Origin: Penicillium oxalicum
Lineage: Eukaryota > Ascomycota > Eurotiomycetes > Eurotiales > Aspergillaceae
NCBI RefSeq assembly: GCF_001723175.1
Contig: NC_064653.1
Location: 2,108,001 to 2,172,000, forward strand
DNA: 64,000 nt
Direction: 5' to 3'
In this document: one piece after another, positions 1 through 13,793 of the stretch
Layout: every line of letters begins with the position of its first letter
Numbering within the stretch: the first letter of the stretch is position 1
Notes under the pieces: generated by a model
What the model saw: the letters and a program-made list of their open reading frames with translations, nothing else
What the model was told of the DNA's origin: nothing
Database searches by the model: none
Made by a program: the position numbers and the translations under genes

Positions 1-77
1 CCCTGACACATTCCACGGCTCCATCACTCGGAACACCCGACCCAAGCGAACACTCCGAGTGGGACGCGCCGGTCGTC

Positions 78-1783
78 ATGTCCGCTTGCCTCTCATTATC
101 CGAGTCAAAGGCCTGTCCCGCATGGAATGAATCCAGAATCTCAATCAATTCCAATCAATATGCCAACTTGTCAGTACTACGATCATCTGCGATGTGTAAA
201 TGACTGGGGCCAGCAGCTAACAGCATGGGTGACAGTCCGTGGTTGGACGGGGTCTCCAATCTCACCGCATTCGACGCCGCGCTGAGCAACTATGTCGCCA
301 ACACCTTCGTGACCTACAAGTATGTTGTGATTCGTCAGGGAACAATCGGGCTCGCTTCTTCTCCGGGGTCAGTTCCGTTAACGATGACTCTAGATATGTG
401 AACCAGCTAGGTTGCGGCGGTCTCAACAAGAGCGCCTTGACCGACTACTATGCCCAGTATACTATGAGTGTCATCTGCAGTGGCCTCGTTCAGAGCTCGA
501 TCAAGGATTGTGATCTGTCCACCGCCCAGTCCGAGCCATTGTGCGCCGAGACGTGCGCGCTTATGGCCACGAGTGAGCAGGAAATCATGGTCAACAAGCA
601 ACTGTGCCCGGATGTCAACAAGTCCTATATGGACGAGATTCGGTCGGACTTCACAATTTGCTCCAACCCGGCTGATTCACTGACCGGGAGCTGTGTCAAG
701 GGGGCCGATAACGAACCTGATAACTGTGGTTTCTCCTCCAACACCATCGGTCTCTGCACCTACTGCGCCTCTAGCTCGCCCAACTCTACCGACACCTGTT
801 GCTCTAGTTCCAACGCCTCGAATCGATGCAGCGGCGTCAGCATCCCCAGCTCCACTGTGACTTTACAGCCGATTATCACGTCCACAGTGACTGCTGCCGC
901 CGCCGCCGCGGCGCACAGTCACGATGGTCTCACCGGAGGGCAAATTGCAGGCATTGTAGTGGGGTGTCTCGTGGCCGCGGCCGTCCTTGCAGCTCTGCTG
1001 GCCTTCCTTTGTCTACGACGACGCCGCAGGTCTCAATCGAATGTCGTTCTGAACCGTCCCAATCCGCAGCGAAAAGGGGTCTCACCACCAATGCAGCAGC
1101 CCGAAAGCCCATCCGGGTACAATTTAGTTCCCGGCGGTCGTGTCGCCCGCATGTCTGCGTTACGTGAGGTTCCAAGCTCCTCTCCTGTCCCCTCTCAAAA
1201 ATCGCCACTCGTGCTCGGCACCGCAAAGTATAGCGATGAAGACTCCGAGGCGCTCGGGGCCAGCCCGGGGGCCATGTCGCGGCGAATTCCCCCCGTGACG
1301 GGGAAACGCCACGGCTCGCTCTCGAGTAACTCGGTGCTGGCTGGATTGGATAGCGATAGCTCCCCGTTATCTGGACAGCAATTCTCTTCTCCCGAGGGTT
1401 TCACCAGCGGTCAATCGGAGCAATTGTCGTATTTCCGAGACTACTACTCCGGGGACGACATTCAGCCCGGTGACAAGGTGGCCGCGCTGTGGGCATACTC
1501 TCCTCGGGCTGGGGATGAATTTGAGCTGGACCGGGGCGACATGCTGAAGGTGATTGGTATCTGGGATGATGGTTGGGCCACGGGTGTGCGTCTTTCCGAG
1601 CGGGCGGAGGATTATGACATTCGCCATCGCGAACAACGGGATAGTGGAGTGTCCAGTGGTTCGCGCCGTCCAGCACCGTCACCGGCACCTTCAGGAGAAA
1701 TCAAGGCATTTCCCTTGGTATGTGTTTGCCTTCCCCAGCATTGGCGGAAGATTTTTGAGGGAGGTGTACCGGCAGAGGACTAA
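78..1783 (+). CDS. SH3-domain single-pass membrane protein, 5' end probably beyond the window edge
   Basis: Exons read as 78-169, 224-319 and 394-1783, about 525 residues from the first ATG in view. The frame stays open upstream of 78 to the window edge, so the true start or a signal-peptide exon may lie outside. In order: a Cys-rich extracellular part with several N-glycosylation sequons, an Ala run, one membrane segment (about residues 243-268) followed by a run of arginines that marks the cytosolic side, a Ser/Pro-rich linker, and an SH3 domain (about 420-475, with ALWAY and a DDGWATG stretch). The tail contains the sequence IKAFPLVCVCLP, which I recall from fungal SH3 membrane proteins. 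The layout resembles yeast Fus1-like proteins, and a surface-sensing or polarity role is only inferred. The first intron is supported by its frame fit and by restoring a Cys-rich N-terminus. Confidence 0.8.
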
Positions 1784-2945
1784 GCCTGGACCGAATGACT
1801 CGGAATCTGGGGTCGACTCTGTGCAATTTCCAACCCCATCTTACGCCTTGACGACAGCGTGTACCGCATTCTCATTTCCGCACGCCAGCCCTGGGGGAGA
1901 GGAGCTTACAGTTTAACTCCTTCATGGTTGCCTCTGCCTCTTTTTTTTCCCTTTCTTTTTTGTTCTTCCTGCCTTCAACCAGGGCCTTCGCGGGACTCTC
2001 TGTATCCTTCTATCTTGCCCTTCGACGTCGGAAGGGTTGGATTTGTGTGCACGATCTCGCTGGTGATCTCCAAGCTGGTTGGGTGTGATGGCAGGTGGTG
2101 CTTGGTTGCGATTCTCTTTTCTGTGGTTCTGCGCTTTTCATTCTATATACCCTCAGGTTTCAAGGCGATTGACCCTCTCGTCATCCCAACTACTTCTCCT
2201 CGCTCCTTACCGGGTCCTTGGCGCCTTCTTTTCTCGTCTTTTCTTGATATTTCTTCTTACCCAAGCCTCGAGAGTTGCATCAACGGACCCTGTATCAGGC
2301 ACGCAAGATGCTCTTTTCCTCATCGATGAAGCTTGTGTAATATCTTTCCTATCTTTGCTGTGAACATCGGCATGTCGCCATTTGACTGGGCACTTGAGCT
2401 GGCCTGACCCAGATGTTGGCTTTCGAGAGTAGCCGATTACATATAGTGAATAATTCCCATAGCGTATGTACATCATCAGACGTGAACTACCTTGAAGGCT
2501 CGGCTTGCTCCAGATTCGAACGACCAGACAACCTTTCGAATAGCACCTGGGTTCCCTAATTCTAATCATAAAGACATCTCAGCCCCTAAGGATCGTGCAG
2601 GGTAGGCAAGTCTTGAGGGACTTCGAGATGCTGGCCCTATCCATCTTGTGAAGGATCTGGTACTAGAAACCGTAAGCTGAGGTGTCCGCGTCTCCCGCAT
2701 CACCCCACTTCCTCGGAGAGTCTCCTCGGCCTCGGCGTTTAGAGGGGAATCGGAGATCTCGATCGCGCCATCACGCACGTCCTACCCCAAAATACCTTGT
2801 TCATCCTATTCGATTGCATTCCGTGATTACCGTGTTGCTTAGAAATTCCAGATCGTCATTTTCCACCTGTCTTAAAGCACGCCTAAAGAAAAATCTCCCC
2901 GTTGGATAAACAAAACACTTTACTCTTCTCTGCCAAATCCCCACG
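1784..2945. other. Intergenic: 3' region of the SH3 gene and promoter of the GST gene
   Basis: No supportable gene. It holds pyrimidine-rich tracts (around 1935-1961) and open frames up to 156 codons with no recognisable protein character. Probably the long 3' UTR of the SH3 gene followed by the GST promoter. Confidence 0.5.
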
Positions 2946-3879
2946 ATGGCGTCCCCTTCACCCAAGATCATTCTCTATACCAACCGCAACTGTCCCTGGG
3001 CGCATCGTGCCCATGTCATACTCAAAGAACTTGGCCTCGAGTACGAGGAAGTCACTATTGACTTGAGTGTTCCTCGTGAACCATGGTATCTCGAAATCAA
3101 TCCTGTATGTGCAAGTCCTGCGAGGATATGAGCCTTTGTCAAGCTGCTTGAGCGAGTCAGACTCTAATAGGCACATTCATATTCTTGCACCACGTAGCGT
3201 GGTCTTGTGCCCAGTCTGTCCTATGACGGCACAGTTATCACCGAGTCTGGCATTGTCGCACAGTTCCTTGCCGACGCCCACCCGTCGCATCTCCTGCCAC
3301 CATCTGCACCGGCAGAGAACGCGCTCTACCGCGCGCGTCTGGCCTTCTTCGTCGATGCTTTCTTCAGCAAGGCTATACCGTCTCTTTTCGCCAGTATCAG
3401 ATCTGCTTCGGAAGAGGAGCGCGATACTGCCGCGGAGCAGATGGTGGCTAACATCGTGAAGGAGATCGAGCCTTTGCTTGCCGACACGGAGGGCAAGGGC
3501 CCATTCTTTGGTGGAAGCCACAAGTTGACTCTGGCTGAGGTATGATCGATGATCCCTCTCGGAATCCCTGTCCTTTGCTTTTGTTCCCTTTCTGCTTGCT
3601 GGCATGCCCCGTTCCAGGATCGATGGTAACATTTTTCTTTCTATTCTTTCTTTTCTTATGCAGGTCTTATCGGGATCTTTCTTGATTCGGATCCTGAGCT
3701 TCAGTAAGCCTGAGCATGGCTTGGTGAGTTCGAAGCTGCCTGGTCTGCTGGAGCAGCAGGCTCCACGCTTCAAACGGTGGATGGAGGCGACGTCTGCACA
3801 CGAGAGCGTGAACTTTATTTACAACGAGAAAGACGTCGCCGACAAGATGCGCGCCAAGTTTGCCCCCAAGCCACAGTAG
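2946..3879 (+). CDS. Glutathione S-transferase, omega-like
   Basis: Three exons, 2946-3104, 3198-3539 and 3664-3879, give 238 residues. The N-terminal thioredoxin-fold domain begins with a beta strand and the active-site motif CPWAHRAH (Cys16), which marks the Cys-type omega/Gto-like glutathione transferases rather than Tyr or Ser types. The expected cis-Pro loop (GLVPSLSYDG) and the glutathione-contact ES (TESGIV) follow. The C-terminal all-helical domain covers about residues 90-215. Family chemistry is glutathione-dependent thiol transfer, dehydroascorbate or glutathionyl reductase activity; the substrate cannot be told here. No targeting signal is visible, so it is probably cytosolic. Splice sites restore the family alignment across both junctions. 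Confidence 0.88.
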
Positions 3880-4941
3880 GCTGCGGAAAATCTGTGAGCA
3901 AGGAGGATTGTGGCTCTTCTGGGTAGCTCATGAGACCGACGGAATCATGTGCAGATCATCTTGTTTACAACGTTGGATGGAATAGGTAACAATATAACAA
4001 AGGTCGCGGAGCCATGCCCCCCGCGTCATCTAGTGTAATGACCACCAGAAACATCGTTCATGAGTCATCTGGCTACGATCTTGATGGTGAACACTTCTTT
4101 ATCTGTAGGTAGCATCGGCTTACTCGCAGGAACGGAGGTGGAAGCAGGCCATGACGGCACGACTGACGTGTCGGGTCGGTACCCGGTCGATTGTTTTACC
4201 ATGAAAATTGTCTACCTCCATAGATGCTCCTGCAGCGCAGGTACAGTGCTTCTCTCAATGCAGAGTACTACTGCTGTTGCATAGCCCCTTCAAGGTAGCC
4301 CAAAAATACAACTAGACATTTTCTGATTGCACCGACGCATAGATGTCACGCCCGCGTACACCGGCAACTGGCTGACGTTTGTTGGTGCCTTTTTAGAACC
4401 ACGCGACTGCTCCAGGCTGCTCAAATCTTGAGATAGAGGTGCCTAGAGGAGTATCCTTGCCTGTCTCCAAAATGAAGCTCTATATATCACGCGTACATCC
4501 GACTTCGTTTGGCATAACGTGTGGTGATTGGAAACTGCGCCTAGTCGGATACTTTCGGTTTCTTGATCCCAGCTTTGTTTATTCCTGAGGTACAGTAGGT
4601 GGTCATCACGTGCAAGCCATCCCCCCCCACCATCGCAACATCTGGGCAAACAACCCCTCCGCCTTGAACCCCCCCCCCAATTAACTTACCCACCCCCATT
4701 CTCCCCAACAATCCTGTGAGTGCGCCCCTGAATCGTATCTTTGTGAGGATGCAATATACTTGAATCCAGTGCGATCATACCAGATTTCTTCCGACGGATT
4801 GACTCGATCGCTTCTGCAATTCGAACTCTAGACGTTGGGAATGTCTTGGTTCCTGACCTCTCAGCCGCTGACATCGTGTGCCGCCTAGTCGACCTTCCTC
4901 CCCCCTTTTCCTTTCTCACCTCCAAAGAAAAAAAAACAACG
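3880..4941. other. Intergenic: GST 3' region and cofilin promoter
   Basis: No gene seen. Two poly-C tracts (about 4621-4628 and 4669-4679) lie roughly 300 bp upstream of the cofilin start, and a CT-rich stretch sits just before it (about 4895-4922), typical of promoters of highly expressed fungal genes. Confidence 0.5.
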
Positions 4942-5705
4942 ATGTCGGTCAGTTATACCGGTGGAGAGTTTCGAGATAATTCTCTGTGAGACTAACTTGT
5001 TCATTTCTATACAGCTCGCATCCGGGTATGATTCATTATCCTTCCTTCTCCGCTGCCGGTGGAATCGCGGCCAAGCCGATCGACTCTGATGTTGACAATT
5101 TGATCTCGCAGTGTTTCGGTTCAAGATGAGTGCTTGACAGCCTTCAACGAGTTCCGTCTGAGCAAGGGCAAGACCAAGTACATCATCTACAAGATCTCCG
5201 ACAACAAGAGGGACGTGGTTGTCGACGCCGTTGGTCACGACCAGGACTACGAGGTTTTCCGTGAGCAGCTCGCTGCCTCCAAGGACAGCCAAGGACGTCC
5301 TGCTCCCCGGTACGCTGTCTACGATGTCGAGTACGACCTCGGCGGTGGTGAGGGCAAGAGGTATGTAATCGTCAATCGCGAGCAGTCGCAGTCCACGTGA
5401 TTGTCAGTTCGGCTACTCACCTTGACTATAACTACAGAAGCAAGATCATCTTCATTTCTTGGGTCCCCAGCGACACCCCCACTCTCGTAAGTGACCACCC
5501 TGTGAATGTGCTTGGGCAAGAATTGCCTTTGGGTCAAGACTCCAGTACTGACCTCTACACGCAGTGGTCCATGATCTACGCCAGCACCCGCGAGGTCCTG
5601 AAGAATGCTCTCAACCTGTCTGCCTCCATCCACGCCGATGACAAGTCTGACATTGAGTGGAAGACCGTCCTTAGCGAGGCTAGCGGTGGCAAGGCTGGTA
5701 AATAG
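4942..5705 (+). CDS. cof1: Cofilin (actin-depolymerising factor)
   Basis: Five exons, 4942-4947, 5015-5025, 5112-5360, 5438-5486 and 5565-5705, give 151 residues, the normal size for a single ADF-homology domain. The protein severs and depolymerises actin filaments, driving turnover of cortical patches and rings. Family features seen: the MSLASGVSV start with a phosphorylatable N-terminal Ser, the KYIIYKI strand, the Y..YDVEY strand, the FISWVPSDTP segment, and the long actin-binding helix starting MIYASTREVLKNAL. The first two coding exons are only 6 and 11 nt, and all five junctions keep frame. The gene symbol follows the yeast homologue. Confidence 0.95.
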
Positions 5706-6728
5706 ATAAATTGCGCCGGCTGGGTCCGGGCTGCGTGATCGACGGGGGGGTTGTTTCCCGTCTCAATGGTACTATGGCCCATTCGAATTTATCCCCTTCT
5801 CTGCACACCATTCTCGTGTTTTACCCTTCTCTTGCGACTTTGATTCAGTAGCAATGCAAAGATTAACATGAATTTGGCCTCATCTTTGACTTTCTCCAAG
5901 AGCCCGCGGATTTGTGGCGGGTTTGGTTTTTCCCCCCAAGCCTAGTGCTCTGATATCTATCGCGCCGAGTTCTTTGTGGGCTCAGTGTTTCAATCTTGTA
6001 TTCATCCTTTTTATGTAGTGGGGTCACTTGGTAGTGGAAGACGTAGTTGCGAATGGATTGGTCAATTATTTGAAGCAAATGCTGATGATCGGATAGAGGC
6101 GGCATTCGCCTCGATGGCATTTTCAGTAAAAATGAGTGACCCTTCTTTTGAGAGCGTGAAGTCTAGTCCCTCAGAGCCTTGTATATCTTGCAGATGAGGC
6201 TCTTTCGCTGCCTGGGTTTTGCAAGCCTCGGTGTGAGATTGCTATCGAATCCGTGGTGAGCGCAGGGCGCTGTCGGCAGCCGACCGGAGGTATTATACAA
6301 GCAGTAGTTCAACTACTTCTTTTTGTTGGTTCAAGAATTTTGGAGAATGCTGAGGTAGTCTTTGTGCTTCAAGTGTAGCTCGTTCATACCACTTGGTTTT
6401 TGTGGTCAGCGCATTGACGAAGCATTGAGCGCCTCGATCGTCGTATGATGCTGCTGAGAATTGATGATGTCCCGTGGGAGCCCAGGTTGAGCGACGGCCC
6501 AATCAGCTGGCGGACAAACCAAGCCAGCGCTAGTCCGGAAACCTCGCGACTTTCCACCTCGAACCACCCGAACAACTTCAATTCTTCCCCATCCCACGAC
6601 CCTCCCCCTCCACTCTCTACTCCAGCCGAGTCGCCCTCGCCGCCAGACCTTTCTGGACCCGGACTTCTCCCTCTACCATCAATTGACCAATTTTCGACGT
6701 GGTGCTCCCACCTCCCACCTGCCGCACA
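5706..6728. other. Intergenic: cofilin 3' region and cox5 promoter
   Basis: No gene seen. The last 250 bp carry the CCAAT box annotated separately and a CT/CCTCC-rich leader before the cox5 start. Confidence 0.5.
6499..6503 (+). promoter_or_regulatory. CCAAT box upstream of cox5
   Basis: CCAATCA lies about 226 bp before the cox5 ATG. In fungi the HAP/AnCF CCAAT-binding complex controls many respiratory genes. Binding here is inferred from sequence and position only. Confidence 0.45.
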
Positions 6729-7530
6729 ATGTTTCTTCGCTCCATCGCTCGCGCTGCTCCTCGCAGCCCGGCCGCCATCCGTGCCGGTCCCATGGCCTCG
6801 CTGAACGCCATGCAGACCCGTGCTGCCTCTGAGCACGCTATTGCCAACCCTACTCTCGCCAGCATTGAGAAGCGCTGGGAGGCTATGCCCCCTCAGGAGC
6901 AGGCCGAGCTGTGGATGCAGCTCCGTGACCGCATGAAGGTCGACTGGCACCAGATGACCCTGCAGGAGAAGAAGGCCGGTATGTGATGTCTTACGAACTC
7001 CTTCAATCTCATATCAATTGCAAACCTGCCGAGTCACCGAGGCCATGAGATCGTCGGCTGCTCTCAACCTCCCTCCCATTCCGGTTGGTGCGATCATCGC
7101 TGACATCAGGATTTTCTTTGCCTTTTTTGTCCTCTAGCCTACTGGATTGCCTTTGGTCCTCACGGTCCCCGCGCCGAGGCCCCCAAGGGTGAGGGTCTCC
7201 GCATCTTCTTCAAGGTTGCTCAGCTCACCGCTGCCTCGGTCGCCGTCTTCTACGCCATCCACTACTTCGCCAAGCCCCAGCCCAAGACCATGTCCAAGGA
7301 GTGGCAGGAGGCCAGCAATGAGTACGCTCTGGTAAGTGCTCTTTCTCCCCAAGTGATTGATTGAGGGGACATGTGCACGGCTGCAGTTGTCCTTTTTCAT
7401 AGGTGGGATGGACATGCTGACTAAATCTCCTTTACAACAGTCCGAGAAGATCAACCCCATCCACGGCATCAGCAAGGATGGTTACGAGGGCCAGGGCTTC
7501 GTCCAGAGCCCTTCCGCCGACAAGTCATAA
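6729..7530 (+). CDS. cox5: Cytochrome c oxidase subunit V (COX4/COX5 family), mitochondrial precursor
   Basis: Three exons, 6729-6978, 7138-7331 and 7441-7530, give 177 residues. It is a nuclear-encoded subunit of respiratory complex IV in the inner membrane. The first ~33 residues are Arg/Ala/Ser-rich without acids, a matrix-targeting presequence. The matrix domain contains IEKRWEAMPPQEQAELW and DRMKVDWHQMTLQEKKA, both family hallmarks, then AYWIAFGPHGPRA and a single membrane helix (about 106-127), ending in a short intermembrane-space tail. Codon use is strongly biased to C-ending codons, as expected for high expression. atp2 lies 1.4 kb downstream on the same strand. Confidence 0.95.
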
Positions 7531-8932
7531 ATGGATTGTCTTCCTGATTTGAAGTGGTAAGCGGGACTCTGGCGCCCGAGTTGTCTGAAGCGAATCCAGA
7601 CTTCGCACGCCCGCATGGACTCGAAGATACCTATTCTTCGGATTACGATTTCCAGATCGCCAGTCATGTCTTTCCCGACACGCCTGCTGATGGGCATTCC
7701 GTCAACTCCCTTCATTGTCCTGTGTGGTTTTTTTTGTCCTTTGGCCCACAAGCATCCGAAAATGCGTGTATCCCGTACTGTGCTATAGTCAATGTATCTC
7801 CTTTGTAGCCATAGAGAAACAGATTGGACTGTTCTTTTTGTTTCATCTCTGCCGCAGCTCTCCTAGCCTCGCTGCCATCGCTGTCTTTGGAATATATGTG
7901 TAATTGGGATCTTATGTACGTAATGTGGCATATATCCACCTTTCTGACATAGTTGGTACTTGGGAGGTACTTCAGTTCCGTTGGTGCGTCCTGCTACCGG
8001 AGGGATTCGGAACCTGCAGAGCTGGTGCGGAGAACCCCTGTCCCAGCGCTCAAGCGCACAGCGACAGAGACGACCATTTCCAAGTGAATCGTGGCCAAGT
8101 TGAAATGGCGTCTACGATTGTGACAGAGAGGTCAAGCTGCTCAGAAATTGGGTCTCTGCCACTATGGAAGGCCATTTGAGCTTTGGACAGACCCGCTGGA
8201 ATGCGCGTTCGAGACACATCCCAGAAACGGAATGATGGGCGGTTAAAGGACCCCCCGAGGTACACGTCAGAGATTTTCTACAGGAGATGTACCTGGGGCA
8301 GAAGCAACACACGATCATCCTTGGACCCTCGATGAGAGAAGCTCAATGAATTGAATCCACGGTGGAGGATTTTAGAGTCAAGCCATTGGCCTAGATCATC
8401 GCAGCGTTCAAATGGTGTAGGGCATTGAATAAGCTACGCACATTATAGATCGATACCTGGGGGTTCTGCTCTCCCTGCATCCGGGTGCCAAGCCGACCGG
8501 TGAGAAGGGACGAGAATTGCCTGGCAACGGGAGAATGAGAAACCGGCATTGAAGACAGCAGACATTGAATCGCAGTCACTGTGAGAGAAACACTGAGATA
8601 GAATGGGTTGTAGAATCATATGGAGATCTATTTAAAGATCTTCTTTTTTCTTTTCAAATAAAAAACACTATACTCTGCGAGTAGAGAGAATTTGCGTTGA
8701 TAGACGCTTATAGTTGTGCTGGCCAACAGAACCTGGTCCCAATCGGTTCATCACGGGACCATCGGCAAAACCATCCCGGAAGGGTGTAGTGCGGTCCAGT
8801 TCCCGTGCCAGCGCGAGAAGGGAGGAAAGGTGAGTAGAGTCCACCAACCTCTTTCCTCTTCTTCCCTCTTTTCCCTTTCCCCCCATCCACACCTTTCCTG
8901 ATCCTTACACCTCGCTCTTCAACACATCCATC
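7531..8932. other. Intergenic: cox5 3' region and atp2 promoter
   Basis: No gene seen in 1.4 kb. A CCAAT box lies near its right end and a CT-rich leader (about 8851-8885) precedes the atp2 start. Confidence 0.5.
8739..8743 (+). promoter_or_regulatory. CCAAT box upstream of atp2
   Basis: CCAATCGG lies about 190 bp before the atp2 ATG, matching the spacing seen at cox5. A CCAAT-binding-complex site is inferred. Confidence 0.45.
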
Positions 8933-11095
<2,163 letters not shown>

Positions 11096-12623
11096 ATGTA
11101 ATTTTATCCACTTTGTTTAGCTAGCGGCGGGGTTTGTTTCCCATGTTTAACATTCCCCTCATGTCGAAAACTTTCGCGGCTTTTCTGAAATCTTCTTGCC
11201 TTTAAAGATCTGTCTTTCTCCCGTATGCTTGTTTGTTGACTTTTGTTCTTTCATGTCCGGATGTCCCGATTGGGATCATGACATCTCGTTGCTTTTGTTG
11301 ATTGTTTTCCAAGTCTTTCTTGACGGGGGTGTTTTGTCCAGGTAGATTTGACCCTCCTTTTCTTGGTTGAGATACCGAGACTGGTGTTTTGGGTCGATCT
11401 CGCAATCAAAGTGGAGAAGAAACGAACTCGCCGAGTTTCGATTCACTCCTCTTTGTGTCGAGTAACCTGACGCAAGATCACTGCTCCGCCTTGGAATGAT
11501 TTCGACACTGGCAGTCAAGCTGTCAAAGCGTGGGCTATGACACGGATGGCGAGAATTTCATCTGGTTCTCATGGGATAGGAGATGGAACGAGAGCTGACT
11601 TGCGCTTGGGGAGAGACGGATTTGATCTGTTGAGAAGAAAGTACGAGGAGGCTGGGGAAGGAAAAGAGATCCAGAGGCGGTGCACGTTGAACGAGGCAAG
11701 ACACTTCCCCGTGTTGTCTGGCGAGCAGGTTGATGAGATTGCCTCCCCTGGTTCCTTCGCATTTTTCTTAAAAAAGCCTTGTTTAGACGCACCCTGACTT
11801 GGCTTTGTGTTTCATTATTGTGTATTTAGAGGTTCAAAACCTACGCCGTCTCATGGCAACCCTAAATATCGTCTTGGTGTCCAACTCAGTTTCCTTTGTC
11901 CATGTGCATTTGGCTAGCTTTCTTATGTCGTTTAGATTTGACGCGAATTGGAAAATTTCGAGTCTGTTGTCTTTCATAGCGAACCCATCATGTCTTGTAG
12001 TCTGAGGTTGCGACTTTAATGTGGGATATTGTAGTCAATTTGCGCGGATGACTGCCAACATACTGTGATGAGGGTATTGACCTCCCACCTAGCGACATTG
12101 TCTCGTCCAGCCTGATCCATGAACAGCAGATGTACACTTTTATGTCTATACCAGCTCTGCTCGTGATATTATCAATATCCCACTCGGCTACCTAAACTCC
12201 TGCTGTGCCACCAAAAGGCTCCAGACCCTCGAGAAATCCACGCCACATAAATACTTATCTACGAGACCTATCCAGCTCAGGCAGACAGGTCCAACCTAAT
12301 GATTGATGCTGAACGGGTATTCTCCATCCTGTACTCACAGCACGCGAGATTCGCGAAACAATACCTGTTGAGTCTGAGATGCAAGATGTCGAATCAGTGT
12401 GTAGTCCAGTTCGATCTGACATGATTTGAGAGAGTTTACCCTCTCTAGATGTTTACTGGCCCAGCAGTCAGGTGTCTAAAGGGGTTTTCTCCCAGTCATG
12501 CGTTTCCCTCTTCCTTCTTCCTTCCCTCTCCTTAAATTCCCCAATCCAGATGTCTCGCCGCCAGATTGCTTTAATCCTTGCCTTTAGATCTGTAGGCTTG
12601 TCATGATTATTTTGTAATTGTGA

Positions 12624-12715
<92 letters not shown>

Positions 12716-13793
12716 TTATTCGTAAGAGCAAGACCAAGGTCAATATCAAAATTGATGGACATAAGCTCGTGATATAATAGGTACTTCCAGTACCTATTGG
12801 TTAGTTTGCATTCCTACCATTGATCCATTCCACTAACCTGAAGGTTGATGTCGGGACAAAAGCATCCTGTCACTCCACATGCCCGCTCCAGGCCAGGCCA
12901 GGCCCGGCTCCATCATTGATCCCTATTGTCAGGTCCGTACCGACTAGAATGTATATTTCAAGCTTGGTCCGTCTCCATGTTGATCCCTTCCATCTTGATG
13001 AGCCAGACCGATTTCAGGGGATAGTATTCTGACAGTAGTAGGACTGGTAGCAATAATGAACGGCCCCGGCAAAGTTGATAACTACCAAGATATAGATGAT
13101 TTCCCCGCCTTATACCCATTGCAAAATGCAAAATTGTCAGTTCTGATGGATCTACAAATAGTTTACCGGTTCTCATGGCTTGGACCTTTATCCGGTTGAT
13201 CTGATCCTATGTGAAATCGTGTGAAACTAGAGCATACGGCATGTCCGGCGGTCACAGTAATGGTACCTCAAAGTCCTACCTTGTGTACGGGCATAAATAC
13301 CCAGATAGCAGTAACCCCAGCCGTATACCAAGGTATTATATTCAAACTCGCAGAACTCCACCACCTTGGTGGTTAGGTAGGAGGGAGGTATCGCGAGGTA
13401 CCCAAGGATGTCAATGGAAGCCGTATCTTAGGTTGTCGGGCCGTCGTGCGCTGGGGCATAATGAAACTCGTGATTCATTTAGGCAGGGATTGACTACCTA
13501 CCGACTAATGCAGGGGGAGAATTACTCAACAGTGAGGGGTTTCAACTTTTAGTATCTGTATGGATGCACTTTGAATTCCCAGAGTGGAGAATTGGAGACT
13601 GGCACAAGCTTCAAGCAAAATTTCAGGTAGACTGGGGTTCCGCTCAGTGTATTAAATTTGATTCGATGGGATAATGAGATATCCGCTACCAGTAATAAAC
13701 GATTTATTTCATATGCAAACAGTTTTCAAAGATCTCCCAGGGTGCGTGGTTCAAATGGATAATGATTCATCATCGGAAATATGAGATGATTCA
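11096..13793. other. Intergenic between convergent atp2 and branching-enzyme genes
   Basis: 2.7 kb with no supportable gene. It contains the trinucleotide microsatellite annotated separately. Short open frames here lack protein character. Confidence 0.5.
12624..12715. repeat. (TAC)n trinucleotide microsatellite
   Basis: An uninterrupted period-3 run of 92 bp (about 30 units), followed by a few TTA units. On the complementary strand it reads as a poly-Val open frame, which is an artefact of the repeat. Confidence 0.97.

Noticed and set aside
12468..12749. Open frame rich in poly-Val
   Set aside because: It is only the translation of the TAC microsatellite.
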